DNA of 64,000 bases from Zonotrichia leucophrys gambelii (taxonomy: Eukaryota > Chordata > Aves > Passeriformes > Passerellidae), in assembly GCF_028769735.1 (NCBI RefSeq), contig NC_088170.1, positions 43,940,585-44,004,584 of the forward strand, written 5' to 3'. The notes beneath the pieces were generated by a model that worked only from the letters and a program-made list of their open reading frames with translations, had not been told where the DNA came from and made no database searches. The translations under genes and the position numbers were made by a program. The first letter of the stretch is position 1. Every line of letters begins with the position of its first letter. Positions 24,101 to 37,260 of this stretch are shown here, piece by piece.

Positions 24101-27100
24101 CAGGTCACTGCAGTTGGAGCGAGGCACACAAGGCCACTGTGGCACTCCACTCTATCCCAGAGCAACGTGCTGGGCAGGGCTGTGCCACACACCCTCCTAC
24201 CTGTCAGAAATCTGTAACTCCACCTGCTCTAGTCCACCTGCAAGACAGAAATAAACTTTGCCCCTCAACCAGGATACTTCCTAAGCACCAGCTTCCAATT
24301 CCAGTTAAGGAAAGAGATCCTTCAGTTTTAAAAGTGTGCAGCATGTTCGTTGCTCTTTAATTTCACATAGTCCCCCTGAAGCACTTTACTACTGAACAGC
24401 CTTTAATATGATTTGAAACAGATACCACTCCAGGGCTTTCTCATCTTCATCACTTGTTTGTTTTGACCTTGACATTTATTCAATTAGAACTGATTTGCAA
24501 ATCATGCACAACGCTTCCTAAAGTCCATTTTCATACACCAGTGCATAGGCCCATCCAGTTAGCAATGATCTTTCCACGCGCCCAAAGTAAAAATCTACAA
24601 AACCAAGGAGCTTACAAAACAGCCAAGGTGTCTGTCACAAAGCATCTTCCATTTTCTTTCCTACCATTGCTCTCAGTAAATGGAAAATAAGAGAAGGTAT
24701 GAAACCTCTTTTGGCAAATAAGTTCCAGCACGGCCTAACTGTCAGATTAATCAGCTCCCTGAAATTTGCCTCAGGAGGAAGCAAAAGAAGGAACAGTTCA
24801 CATTCAGGAAAGCAGGGTTCATCCCATGAATATTATGGCAGCTCCTCCACAGCTGATGAAGAGAGGGGAGCACACAGTCCCTATCACATCTCTGTCACAT
24901 GCTCAGTGCTGGGAGAGGAAGAATTGTTAAAATTGTCAAGTACCATTCACAAATTTATGCCTGTGGAGTTGTTCCTTCTGGAAGAGAACCAAATAACTCA
25001 TACTTTTTGAAAATTGCTTGTGACAGCTTCTCAGTCTGCTTCAGGCTGGCTCTCAGTGATGATTTGTATTTTCATATACTTCTCATACATTAAGAAATTT
25101 ACACCTGTCAGGTCCTGACAGAGTGTCTCCATCTTCAACCTTTTCAGGGAAAATTCTTTGCTTGCAGACATTATCCAAATAAGTTTCTATTAGAAGTCTG
25201 GGTGACATAACAGGTGGGGGTCTAAGAAATATGCAGCAGGCAAGCACAGAATTTTAATGAGAGACAGGGGCTTCTGCACTGGCATAAAAGGGATGGAAAT
25301 TAAAGTACTGATTCCTGTCACTTTAAACTGCTCATAAAGCCCATGGGTAATTCTCAGGGGAAGTCATAAATGCCCACTACAGAACTTTCTTTACTACTCA
25401 GACTGATATCAGAATTTTTATTTCTATTTATGGAATCATACTTGGGGTCAGAAAAGCAGCTCAGAGAACAAGATTCTTCTTAAATAAGCAGGAGGATGGT
25501 CGTCCCTGCTGGTACACTCCTTGACAGCAAAGTAAATGCCTGCTCCCCACAGCCAAAGTGGCCAGAAGAGAGGCTGAAGCATGTGAGGGATGTGAGACAT
25601 GCTCTGGCATGGGACTCCTTGAGCATTCAGCCAAGCCCTGACCTCATAATCCTCAGAAAGCTCACGCCAGTGAAGACACTTACTATTCACCACAGAAATA
25701 CTACACTTTTGAGAACCGATCAGAAAAAATGTGAACTTTGTGGCTCAGATTCAGTGCTATGCCAAGTACCACAGTCCTCAGCCCAAGTATTTTGATGAGA
25801 AGACCCACAGCAGTATTTCCAGCTCAGACAATGCATGCTTGCCATGTGGCCAGCAGCATCCTGGTGCAGCAGCTCCTTCAAAAAGCTCACAAATGTCTGC
25901 AAGGACAAGGGACGTCTGTCTGCAAATCCTTCCCTTCCCAAAACCATCCCTGCTCCTCAGGACACAGGAGGTTTCACTCCATGACTGCTCCCAATACTTC
26001 ATTTTCACATGGGAGACAGAATTTTCAAGGAATGCAGGGTGACATGATAGCAAAAGGCAGTGGCAAGAGGTGACACCATTGCTCACGTAAGAAAAGCAGT
26101 GTGGAACACCTGGTCAGGACTGTACCTCCACTGGCTGGGGATGCCACGTGTCAGAGGCCAACATAACTTTGTCAGGAGCATGAGGAAGGGAAGCAAATAT
26201 CACTCAGTGTTTGTTTCTGACCTCTTTTTAGTGCTGGCTGAATGAAGACTCAGACAGGATGTCCAGAGAGGGCTCCTGGCTTCCCTCACCCCTTGGCACT
26301 GGAGAGATGAAGGGGTGTCAGCAGCAAGGGCAGTTTTGTTATGCTCCAGTCAGCAGCAAGCAGAAGACAGAGCACCCACCCTGTTCACCTGTCCCCCCCC
26401 CCAAGCTCCTTTCTCACTTCCCTGAGAAATGACTCCATAGGTAAAATAAAATAAATATGCTGCAGATGGCAAGGACCACAAGGCCACACCACACCACTCC
26501 TGCCTTCCTCCCTAGGAGAGCAAACATTTGCATTCTCTCTTACATTGTAAGGCAAGTTATTTCAGACCTATTCCTCCTGCAACTAACCATAGTAACACTG
26601 CTGGACAGTAACACTTAATTGCCATTGCTTTTATAGTTTAATGAATGGTTGGATTACCGATGCTGAAAAGACACAATTTGTCAACTGTAAATTAGTGTTA
26701 TTCAAATTAACTTTGGACTATGGAGAGGGCTTTTAATGTCACTCATTTATTCCACCCTTACTGCCCCTGTTCTGTAATTGATGTGCAAACTGCTAAATTA
26801 CTTGATTTCTTCAATCTTTTTTAATTCTTTATTACTTGATACCTTCTGTTGTACTTTAATGATCTGCCATGCCCAGCTCTTCCAAATAAAGGGCTTTGTT
26901 AAAAGACCCAATGAGCCACTTAACAGATTAAATTTCCTCCTTTTCCAACATCTACTTCAAGCCTCTCTTCTCCCATTGATTGCAGAAGGAACCAAATCTC
27001 CAATATCTACATTAGTTCTTGAACCATCTCACTTGTTCAGGCAAGATTGCCAAGGTTGCTTGTTTCCAGCAAGTTTTAAGGGTACAGGTAACTGTAACAC

Positions 27101-29367
27101 ACATGCCCATAGTGCTGGAGTGAGACGAGACACTCATGGACTTGCTTGAAAGTTTCCAAAAAGGTCACTTCAGTCCCAAAGACAGTCAAACCAACCCCAT
27201 TAACAGCACAGTCAGCTACTTGCTGGCATTAGCTTTTTCAAAAGGCCACTTTGAGGTTCAGGCTACTGAATGCAGACTCCAGCTTTATTTCATCTAGAGA
27301 TGCTTAAAAATTCAGAACTATTTTTGTGTGTGCAAAGTTAATTGCCACATTTAGATAGATTTTTTAACGAAAATACTGCTTTACCTAACTGGAAAAGTAC
27401 TTCATCACATGAAGAATGAAACATTTCTTTCAGGTTTCATTGTTCTTTGCAAAAGCCCATAGATGAGCATCTTTTTTTCTTAAAAGATGTCAGTTGCCAA
27501 GTATTGAATTAAGGGGTGATAAATATCTGAATGCACACACACAGAGAAAGAAATTGTATCATCCTGTATCAAATGAATGTTTGCAATTAATTTAATTAAA
27601 AATTAACAAATATTTGTAAGTGGAGACTTTCTATTCAAAGATACAGCAGCCTGTCAGTCAAGGCACAGCTGATGAACACCTGCTCTAATTCTATATACAG
27701 CATAAAGCCTAATTGTTTTGTCATTCTTGCTTATCTAAGGGAGCCTAATCACAGGATTTGAGGATGTGCCAGCATAAAGGATTGGAATATGTTGAAATTG
27801 GTCTGAACATCATGTAATGAAAAAACTGGATGAGGGCAAAAAGACATGAAAAGGAAACAAAATAAGAAAATAAATATAGTAAGTATTGCGGGATTTTATC
27901 CACTTTTTTTTAAAGTGGCATCTTTATTTGCATTGGGAAAAAGAATGAAAATCCCTTTAAATGTCAAAGCAGACAGAACTCCATTGTGGAAAGTTTGAAA
28001 TACCATGAAGTGGGAAAAAACCAAAACACAAATATGCAAAGAAACTGACTGAAATGAAAAATACAGGCAAAATACGGAGTAAATGAGAGTAAAAGCAGCT
28101 ATGGTAAAATTAGTTGCGGCTGAGAGGAGGCAAATGCAAAGAAGTGTGTGAGATCCTTCTGACACAGATGTTAAAAATTAGTGTTGCAAATGAAGTCAGA
28201 GTGAGAGCAGAAAATTTGGCATGTTGGGTACACAGGAGTGCAAAAATCCATGTTTATCACTGTTAGAGATTGACTGGTGCACATTCACATCATAACAACC
28301 TCCACTTCGTTTCCAATAAACCAATATATTTCAATCTCAAACACTGAAAACTTGCTTCTGATTTTTTAATGGAGGAGATGAGCTTCTTTTGTCCTCTTAA
28401 AGTACTAAAACCAAAACTCCCTGGAACAGCTACAGTGCAGTAGCTTGAGAATGATCAGTTCACCCACACAGGCTGAAAGGAAGATTCTAAGCCACTAGGG
28501 TGAAAGGCAGAATATGGATGTAGTTTGCATTTTTCCCTCAATCTACACATGTTTAAATCAACCAAGACATTTTTGCAGCTTCTTATTTAGGTAGAACTAA
28601 ATCCTTATATTCTCCATTCAAATATCTCCCCTACTTTGTTATTCATGTGCTCAGGTACTTCATTACATAATATCAGAAATGAGATTGTAAAATTCACAAG
28701 CATTAACAGTTTTTTCAGGTACTTTTCCCCTCTCCCATTAGATTCTTTCGTAAGTGTTTGGTGGCTTAAAAAAAAAAAAAACGAAGGCAGGCAGAAGCTT
28801 AGCAGTAGCTGATCATCCCAAATGATTTCTCCTTTTGTCTATTAAAGTGATTTCACCAACCAACACACAGTATCTGAAAATTATCTCAGCACAACAAATC
28901 CACTGCTAAAAATGGAAATGAGAAACAATTATTTATTTCAACATGGTATCATTTAATACCATGAAGAAATTAAAAATATTGGGGATTATTTTTGTTTAGT
29001 GTCATGTATTTTGGCATTTTGTTTCAACCAGTCGAGCAGACAGCTACAGTAGGTTTGAACAGAATATTGCCCCAAAGCCAAAAATCAAGCAGATTTTTTA
29101 TTAGTGAGCTTACTAGATGGATCACTGGAAGAGAAGAGCAATCCAAATCAGTGTTGTAAGCATCCCAATTTAGATTTGGTTCTGTATCAGAAAGCAACTT
29201 GCTTCCTCCCAAAGCCACAAAGGCTCTTCAGGGTGCAGGCAGAACAGACACACAAGGGTCTGGTGGTATGGCCGGCTTCCTCCTCAGCAGCAAAGCAGCC
29301 ACGTGCCCCAGCGAGGGCCTGATCCCTGGTCAAGCCAAGTAAAGCCTCTTGCTCTCACAAATCCTGT
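18111..29367. other. Intronic sequence, no gene seen
   Basis: I see no exon, RNA gene or clear transposon. Homeobox-motif-rich, possibly conserved blocks occur at about 22100-22330 and 26560-26760. A tandem duplication lies at 20189-20254, a palindromic POU-like site at 24086-24100, a C10 run at 26393-26402, and a perfect 8-bp-stem inverted repeat (CATGGTAT/ATACCATG) at 28942-28963. The stretch 25490-26420 is somewhat more GC-rich and has overlapping open frames on both strands, none resembling a known protein. Confidence 0.65.
20189..20254 (+). repeat. Two-copy tandem duplication, 33-bp unit
   Basis: GCTACAAAGGATGCATCCA is seen at 20189-20207 and again at 20222-20240, exactly 33 bp apart. 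The similarity continues to the end of each unit with a few differences. This is a local duplication in noncoding DNA. Confidence 0.85.
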
Positions 29368-29753
29368 CAGGAGCAGCTGAGAGAGCTGGGGTTGTTAAAC
29401 CTTAAGAAAAGGAGGGGAAACTTGACCACTCTCTCAGCTACCTGGAATGAGGTTGTAGCCAGGTGGAGGTCAGTCTGTTTTCCCAGGTAGCAACTGACAG
29501 GACAAGAGGAAATGGCTTCAAGTTGCATCAGGAGAGGTTTAGACTGGATATTAGGGAAAAAAATCTTCATTAAAATGGTGGTCAAGCACTGGAACAGGCT
29601 GCTGAGTTCACCACCCTGGAGCTATTTCAAAGGTGCACATATTTCTCACTTTGGGACATGGTTTAGTGGTGACCTTGGCAGTGCTGGGTTAATGGTTGGA
29701 CTCAGTGATACCAGAGGTCATTTCCAATCTAAATAATTATGTGATTGAATCAT
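29368..29753 (+). mobile_element. CR1 LINE, 3' end fragment
   Basis: The sequence follows the 3' terminal part of avian CR1 elements: GAGCAGCTGAG start, GGTTGTAGCCAGGTGGAGGT, GGACAAGAGGAAATGGCTTC, GAGGTTTAGACTGGATATTAGG, CACTGGAACAGGCTGC, GGACATGGTTTAGTGG, then GTTGGACTCAGTGATACCAGAGGTC and a decayed ATTCTATG-type tail. It is in sense orientation and truncated at its 5' end, as is usual for CR1. It retains the decayed end of ORF2 plus the 3' UTR and cannot move by itself. Confidence 0.95.
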
Positions 29754-32700
29754 ATCCTTGCTGAACTGCCTTTGACCAAGCTATATTACCGTCTTAAAAC
29801 CAGATGCTTGAAATCAAGGGATGCTGGCCTTATAAGCCCTACAAGGGGCTAACCACATGTGACACACACACCTTGGAAACATGCAGTCCTGAGGGAGCCC
29901 TCTCCAGCTAGACTGAGTCAGTGCCAGCCTTACAGCAAAGAGCTTGCCTCACAGCCACCACCAAGGCCCAGCCTCTGAGGGAGCCAGGCCCTGGGAGACA
30001 CCCTACTGCCCTGACCAGGCTTCCTTTCAAAGAAGCACCTTTATGGGGCAGAAGAAAGAGTCATCCAATGCTCTGTTCCTGTAAAACATGATGCACTAAG
30101 CATTGGCAGCAGCAGGTGACTGTTTTACCACAGCTTGAATTAAAACCATCAGCATAATACTCCACACATAACTGGCTGCGTCTCATTAACAGGACAGTGT
30201 GGTGCTACACAAACAGAAGGCAGGGGGAAGCTGAGAGACCAGGTGGAACAGGCATGAGATGGAACCTGCACAATGGATAACCAACAAAATAAGTGGAATA
30301 TGTGTGTCATCAGTTCACATGTTGAAAAGGAGAAGTCTTATCCTTCACTTTGCAACTCCAGTGTTGTGCCATTAAGAACTAATTGGAAGTTCTCCTGTAT
30401 CACTCGTATCACTCTGCCTAAAACCCACTGCAATAATGCAGTTTCACAGGTTACAAAAATAAATGGACAGTTTTTGGTGAAAGATGAAGGAAAAAGGACA
30501 CAATACTGACATATCTGCTTCCATCTTTTGTGCTACTTTCCTCTTTTCAATAAAATTGTCGGACACTGTCAAGTCAAAGTTGGAAGAAATAAATAAAAAA
30601 CCCAAGAAAGAAAACATTACAAATGTAGGAGGAGAAACCAGCACACAACTACCAGGACTAAGTCTTCAAAGGAACATAAATGCACAGCTTGGGATATTCC
30701 ATTTATCCATGTCTAATAGCTTCAGTGTCCCTCATCCTCCAGTCAAAAATCCTGAAGGAATTATTTTTTCTTTAGCACTAGCTGCAGCATTTGTCTGTTC
30801 TTCATCATTTCCTCAGATAAAGTTTCTTACAGAACTCACTCTCTGACAGGCATAAAAGTATTTTCTTTGATGGCAGCTGAGAGTTTTACCAGGAAAAAAG
30901 GAACTACCTCTGTTTTGTCATACCTGGACATTCATTTGAGGGATATAGAGACCATTTATCTTGCCTGTGTCAGAAAGCTAAAAAAAAGAAAAAAACACAA
31001 TTATATGATCCCCAATGAAAAAGATCGCAAGAAGGAAGAATTCTTGAGATTTTCCCTCTCTGCTCTTAACACTAAACGGGACTGCTAACATGGAGCAGCC
31101 TTTATCCCTTTCCTTGCATGTCCTGATAATGACACTGAACTCCCACACAGATTTAACAAATGGAGAAGCAGGAGGGCATACAGCAAAAGCCCTTAAACCC
31201 CCAGTGTTCTCCAACTACCCATTTGCCAGAGAACATGCAGCTCTTGCTGCTGAGAGCCAGGCCATCAATTGCTGAGGAAAAGATGCCCCCAGGAACAGCA
31301 AGCCCTTCTCTCATGGCCAGGCAGACAACCTTCCCAATGTGAGCCTCTATTCACCTCTGGATCTGCAGTCAGGCGAGTGAGATACCTCTGCTCCTCCTCA
31401 CAACTTCTCAGAGGAACAACAGAGAGGAGTTAACAAGCAAGGGAATGGCAGAAGGATTGCCCCAATTTGGGGATGTTAGCCTTGCTCAATAAAACAGTGC
31501 TCAGCAGACACAGTAACTGGGGAAGGACAAATGGCTTGAGGTATAACACCAGACTGTTTCTCCTCTCAGGGCAGTCAAGTAGTTGGAAAGTAAAATATTA
31601 AAAGAAAGTTGTTGGATTGAAGAAAAAGAGAAAATAACTACATTTTCCCACTCTCCCAGGAACCATGGTAGGACTAACTGTCCCTAGTCTGCTAACAACA
31701 TACAATTTCTTTAGCCTTGCAGGAGTCCATAAATGAAAACTTAATAGAAACTTCTGAACCCATCTTATTCCTTAAAATGGAAATGACTTTTTCAGATTTG
31801 GCCTTCCTTAGCAAGCTTTTTCACTGCTTCAATCATTAGAACCTTTATTTCTTTGCCCAGCACATGCCTAATTTTTTTTTTTGCATCTTAGGACAGTGCC
31901 AATGCCTCTGGTGGAAATTTTCACAAGGTGAGTTGTATCTACTGTCCTTCCAGGAGATACGCAGAGAGGTTCTCTTTTCTCAAGCAGAGCACCGCACACA
32001 GGGGTTTTACAATCAGATACACTCAGAAGAAAACAAAATGTGAAAAAATACAAATGGAAAATAGTTTTCCCCTTAAAGTTTCAAGTATTAAGTAAAAACT
32101 TCCACATTTTTAAAGGTAATAAAGCAATCATGATCAAAATACCTGTGTCTTTACCTCATTCTTTTATTTGTAAATTTTGCCCTGAGTTAAACAATAATCT
32201 TATTTTTGTGGCTGATCTCTGTTGAGTATCAAATGAATCAATCTTCTTTCTATCTAAAATGGACTAGGTAATTGTTAATAGAAGATTCAAAGGAGAAGAG
32301 CAAAACGTCATTTGTCATTTATCATTGCACCACCAAACAAGTGACTGGGAAGATAAAAAAACCCACAGATTATACAGAGCACTGACACTGGTTTCATTTA
32401 CACTTCTGGTCTTTACACCATGGTTGCTTTTCAATTATAGAAGCAAAGATAAAAGAATTTGCCAACCAATTTTAAAATTCTTCCTCCAAAGCTTCTTGCC
32501 ACTTTTCTTTCTAATATATTTTGAAACAAATAAGAAAGGTTCTTAATACAATTTAAAATTAAGAATCATATATTTTTATTAAGAAAGTCAAGAAGCACAT
32601 GCCTAAAAATTACCCATAAGCATTTCTATCCTGGCAAAAAGAAGACATACTATCCACATTAAGTTAATGACTGACAGCAGACAATTTCATGATAATATTT

Positions 32701-33409
32701 TCAGATAGATTTTTTTTTTCCCCTGTGACAAGTTTGTGTGGTCACAGAATCTTCCTTTCACCAGACTAATACTTAAGCTTCTCTCTTTCTTTGTCTGCTA
32801 GTTCTGCTCTGTCAAATCTAGTAATATCCATTATATTGCTAAAGTCTTATAAAAAGAAACAGGTTACTCAAAAAGGAAATATTATGGTCTATTCCATTAA
32901 ACACAGTAAAACTTTAAATCCCACATAAAAATAGGTCATCCAATTACATGGCAAAAATGACATTTTTCATTGTCCAGTACACAATATATTTACGGGAAAA
33001 TTACCAGAAACTCCTCAGCTGTATCAGATCTGAACCTTATATTTAGATGCAGTCATATATTACTGCTGATAATGTGATGCCAGTGAATAGATTGGAATTT
33101 TTCACTGTCCTTTATCAAGATAAATTGTTCTGTCAATAGCAAATGGCTGGCAAGTATTAACACTCTGCACACTATATGACTTTTCATTCCAAGCAAAAAT
33201 TGTATTTAATGCTTTTTCACAAAATCCATGGCCGTGACTATCCCTATTACCTATTTAACTGCCTTTTAAAAGGAGGATTTATTTCTGCAAATTAGGATCT
33301 GGGTAACAAGACGGTATCATGCATCATAAACTTTAAGTCAATACAAGGCAGGACACTTGCAGTTCAAATGGGGAAATACCTTTCTCTCATCATTTGGTCA
33401 CCCAATAGC
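29754..33409. other. Intronic sequence, no gene seen
   Basis: No exon or RNA gene was recognised. The stretch just downstream of the CR1 (29860-30040) is GC-richer with GAGGGAGCC repeats and could be an unrecognised old repeat. A 120-codon plus-strand frame at 30484-30846 has no domain and reads as chance. Confidence 0.65.
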
Positions 33410-33790
33410 ATTACCAAGCTGTGGTGGGAGCAGCTGCTCAGAGCAGAACTTTATCTTGGCGTTCTTCCACCTACACCGCCACCACATCCCACAGTAGCCA
33501 TTTGCTCATTGGCCTATTACTTTCAATAGGTATCCCAGTAATTGGCTATTTCACACTTGTAAGGCTTGAACTGGCAGAGTGCAAAGGGCAGCCAAGCAGC
33601 CTGTCAGGGTCCTGCATGCTGGTCATCCATCAATTATCATCTGCTATTACAAGACAGAGCAAATGCTCTGAAACCTTGTTGGCTTGGATCAGCTTTGCTA
33701 TGAGCACAATTTATCCCCAAACCATGTTAAGTTCCTATCTGAAGAGCAAGGAGGCTGCTATGAAATGAGTAACATGTTTGTTGGTTGGCA
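33410..33790. promoter_or_regulatory. Candidate conserved noncoding element
   Basis: This is a complex, repeat-free block with CCAAT/ATTGG motifs (CATTGGCC near 33509, AATTGGC near 33540), E-box-like CAGCTG near 33430, and TCAATTATCATC near 33630. Base composition is more balanced than its AT-rich flanks. A 115-codon frame crosses it but resembles no protein family. The regulatory reading is inference from sequence texture only. Confidence 0.35.
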
Positions 33791-36304
33791 TGCACTGGGG
33801 AGGGAGGCAGCGGGGGAGACACTGTTGATTATCTGCAGGATTGTAGCTTCTGCTGGGTTCTGTGGCCACCTGCTGTCCTACACCCACTCCCTTTGCTAAG
33901 AAATACTCAAAACCAGAAAAACAGAGTTTGTTTTATAAATTATGACTTCACAGGAAAAAAAATGTCCTGCCTACGGGAGCCCAGAAAATCTGGGCACACT
34001 GCTGGTATTTGTTGTAAATTGTTCTTTATCTGTGTTTATGACAGAAAGAAACACATCTGGAAGAAAAAAAGGGTAAAAGCATTATGGTAGTTCAGAAAGT
34101 CACAGTGACTGTTATACTAATCCCTTTTCTGCTTTAACCTGACACTCTGAGAGGCTCCATTTGCAATGGAGTCAGATTTGATTTCTCACATTTCCTGCAG
34201 CATTTTATTCCGCATCTTTCTGTGACAGGCTTTTTCATTACTCCTATTTAAAAAGCAAAAAGGTATACAAAATCTTTGCCCATCTTATTTCCTAGTCACT
34301 AGATGTTCCAGTTCTAGGTAACGTTATTTAATGGTGGCTAGATCGTCTTATCTACCAGCTTCCTGTACAAACAACCCAGACAACTCCTTCCCAAAGGCCA
34401 AATTGATCTGTTGACCTGCTAATATAAAAGTGGTCTCTTGCCTTCCAAGTACATACCTTGAGCAAAGTAAATGATTTCAAAAAATAAACAAACTTCTATA
34501 TTATATGTGCTAATAAAATACCAAGTACTTAAAAAAGATGAGAAAAAAATCACGAACTTGTTAAGAGCAAAGTGATTTAGAAAGCCAATAAAGATGTTTA
34601 AAAATCAATTCTGAACTTTGAGAGGACATGTCTAAGGCTCTTAATAAATCCACCTTCAAATAAATCTAAGAGTTACACACCCTTACTAGTTGAATAAATG
34701 AAGTGACACTGACGCATATCTAATTGTAATACATCACAAGATAATCTGTCAAGCCACAAGTGTTCAGGTCCTGTCGCCCTTCTTCATCCATTATTTATAC
34801 ATAACCTTCACTGCCAGTGAAATCTCTATGAAGTATAGCTTGGTATCCAAATGCAGCCATTTTAGTCACTCAGCAGATACAGTCAGGAATCAAACCTGCA
34901 CAAACTCTCCAAAATAGCTGTTACTCTGCTGGAGAGAGAGTGTTCACAAAGGAACAAACATGCAGAAGCCACAACTGCTTTCTGCTTTGCTTAATAGACT
35001 GAAGAGCTAACAGCCCCATGTCTTTGCAGTGGACTTTGGGGCATGCCCTGCTGCCAAAGCTTGCTTTATATTCATTTCAAGATGCTATCTGGGGTCTCTC
35101 TAGCCTTTATTTCTTTATCCTATTTTAGACAGGGAGGCTCACTCAGAAACACATCTCAGTGCTCTTAACAGCATCTGCTGTGGTAATAGGCAAGCAAACT
35201 AATGGAGCAGTGCAGTATTTTTTACTCCAAACTTGCCAAAGAAGTGTGAAGGGCAAACAGTTGGACATATTTACATACATTCATGATCCAGAAAGTCTCA
35301 GTTCAGCAGCTGCTGCAGCAAAGGCAATTCTTTCCTGTTAGCCTGCTCCATGAGCACAGCTCTGCTTCACATCCTGCTGAGAATGATGGTGGTTTGCAGG
35401 GAAAGCCACCAGAGCAATAGACTGGCTGGGGTTTTTTCGCTGACTCTTATGTTAGTAACTGAAGTCACAAATTCTTAATCACCACTTTATTGAGGAAGAA
35501 ACAGGGATTCCTCCGCCTGTTCCTCTTCTTACCCCAAGGCACACATAGACACTTTCTAAATGTAAGAATAAAGATGCACAATTCACAGTATTTCAGCAGT
35601 TCAGCCAGGACCTCTGCTTAACTCAGGAGGCTGCAATAACAACCACAATCTGTTTCAGGCACGCAGCACTAGAAAATTAAAGGTTCTGTAAATTACATGG
35701 CTATATTCCTCCAACAGCCCAATTAAAGGCTTTATTATTTGTCAATAAAGTACCAAATAAAAAAGGTATCCTCCAGATAAGGCAGCTGTTGCTATTTGGC
35801 TCTAGTGAGCTTTTATTTATGTTCTGTAAGTTTGCAGCATGTAAGTTGCTGATAGGCCATGCATGTTATTACCAGGTGGCCCACAGAAATGCTTGTGTCC
35901 CAAGGGACAAGTCCTCAACAGCACACATCTTTTCCAGCACACACACAGCCTATTCACATGTGGTGTGATTCCTGTTATTGCTTTCTGCCTCAGAAAGAGC
36001 AGACACTGCCTCCCCTTTAACACAGCATCCTCCAGCAGCCACTGACCCCTGTACTAAGCAATACTTGCTCTGCCTGCCTCTTGGTATGGTGTTGGTATGC
36101 CCAAGGGTGTCCAAAGATACCAGCAAGAGTTTTCCTTGTATACTCAAAAGGAAAAAAGGATCGGGCCCCTAAGCAATACTCTTATCCTGCTGAGAGTTGT
36201 TATCACCAATTCCTAGGCTAAAAAGTTTGGCTGCTGCTGTCTCTGATGCCCATACTTATTCTGCCCCTGGCCCAGCTTCCCAGTAGTAAGTTTGCAGAGC
36301 TGAA
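33791..36304. other. Intronic sequence, no gene seen
   Basis: No exon, RNA gene or recognisable transposon was found. Some blocks (about 34740-34900 and 35690-35830) have a complex, motif-rich texture but nothing that supports a specific call. Confidence 0.65.
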
Positions 36305-36329
36305 GCTTCTCTCTTCTTCCTTATCATCA

Positions 36330-36374
<45 letters not shown>
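36305..36374 (-). repeat. T41 tract in a pyrimidine-rich run
   Basis: A pyrimidine-rich lead-in is followed by 41 uninterrupted thymines at 36334-36374. Read on the minus strand this is a very long poly(A). I see no AATAAA or retroposed gene body just before it (the plus-strand sequence after 36375), so a processed-pseudogene tail is not supported. Confidence 0.92.
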
Positions 36375-36849
36375 CATTTAAAGAGCAATGCCTTATGAGC
36401 TTTTACTACGGCTGTATGTTTTCATCCCTAGGAAACCGTAACAGCACTCAGGAACTGAGGCATTAAGACATCAACACAGCACCCCCATAGCTTAATGTGC
36501 ACAATTCTCTCCCCTTCACCAGCTTTTTTAATTCCAGGCACTTCCTACTTCTTGTTTGGGCTTCTGAGTGATACAAGTGTGTAATTAGTGAAAAAAGGCA
36601 TTAACATCTGCAAGGCACTCTTCAAACATCAAAAAATCAAGCTATGCAAGTCTGCTTGCTGTTTCTTGTAATCACAACATTAATTTCTTACTTTTGGGGA
36701 AAAATAACATTCCTGTATTTCACAGACAATGGCAGAGCTAAAAATTAATTTAAGATGATAATGCTACATGAAAATAAAAACCTCCTCTGATTGAATTTCA
36801 AGGACTCTTCTGTTTAACTAGCTTCAAGAGTCCTTTTTTTGATCATAAT

Positions 36850-37260
36850 AAAATTATTTGCCATATGGTTCAGATGCTTGTGATCCTCTCTCAATGAGAG
36901 GATTATGCATGAGATATAATGCCTACTGTAGCTGCAGCCAAGCACACAGCTGGCTCTGATAATGCCAACAAATGGCTTCATCTATCTCAATGTCACGTAG
37001 GAGCCGGTGCGATGTGAATCAGCCTAGAGTACAATTAAAATCTACATCATCTGTGAGAAAGGTGATGGAGGTTCTGACATCAGAGCTGTGCCAGATTCAT
37101 CCTCTTTCCATTGTAACAGAAGAAACATGTTGCCCCTTTCACCCTGTCACACTAATGATGTGCTTTGCACATCCCTTCCTCTGCACATTAAAGGTAGTAA
37201 ATCAGGGAGACTCCTATTTAAAGGCTTTGCCTTTATCTGACATTCAGTAACGAGGACAAT
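36850..37260. promoter_or_regulatory. Candidate conserved noncoding element with a hairpin
   Basis: This is a complex block of balanced composition with no repeat. It holds a perfect inverted repeat, ATCCTCTC at 36883-36890 and GAGAGGAT at 36896-36903 (5-base loop), plus E-box and TGACATCA-like motifs farther on. Open frames here have no recognisable domain. Function is inferred from texture only. Confidence 0.35.

Noticed and set aside
25496..26086. Overlapping open frames of about 100 codons on both strands
   Set aside because: Simultaneous open frames on both strands reflect locally higher GC; none resembles a known protein and no splice context supports an exon.
33421..33768. 115-codon plus-strand frame as a gene
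   Set aside because: Non-ATG start and no recognisable domain; the block looks like a noncoding element.
36334..36374. Processed pseudogene tail
   Set aside because: No AATAAA and no recognisable transcript body in the minus-strand upstream sequence.
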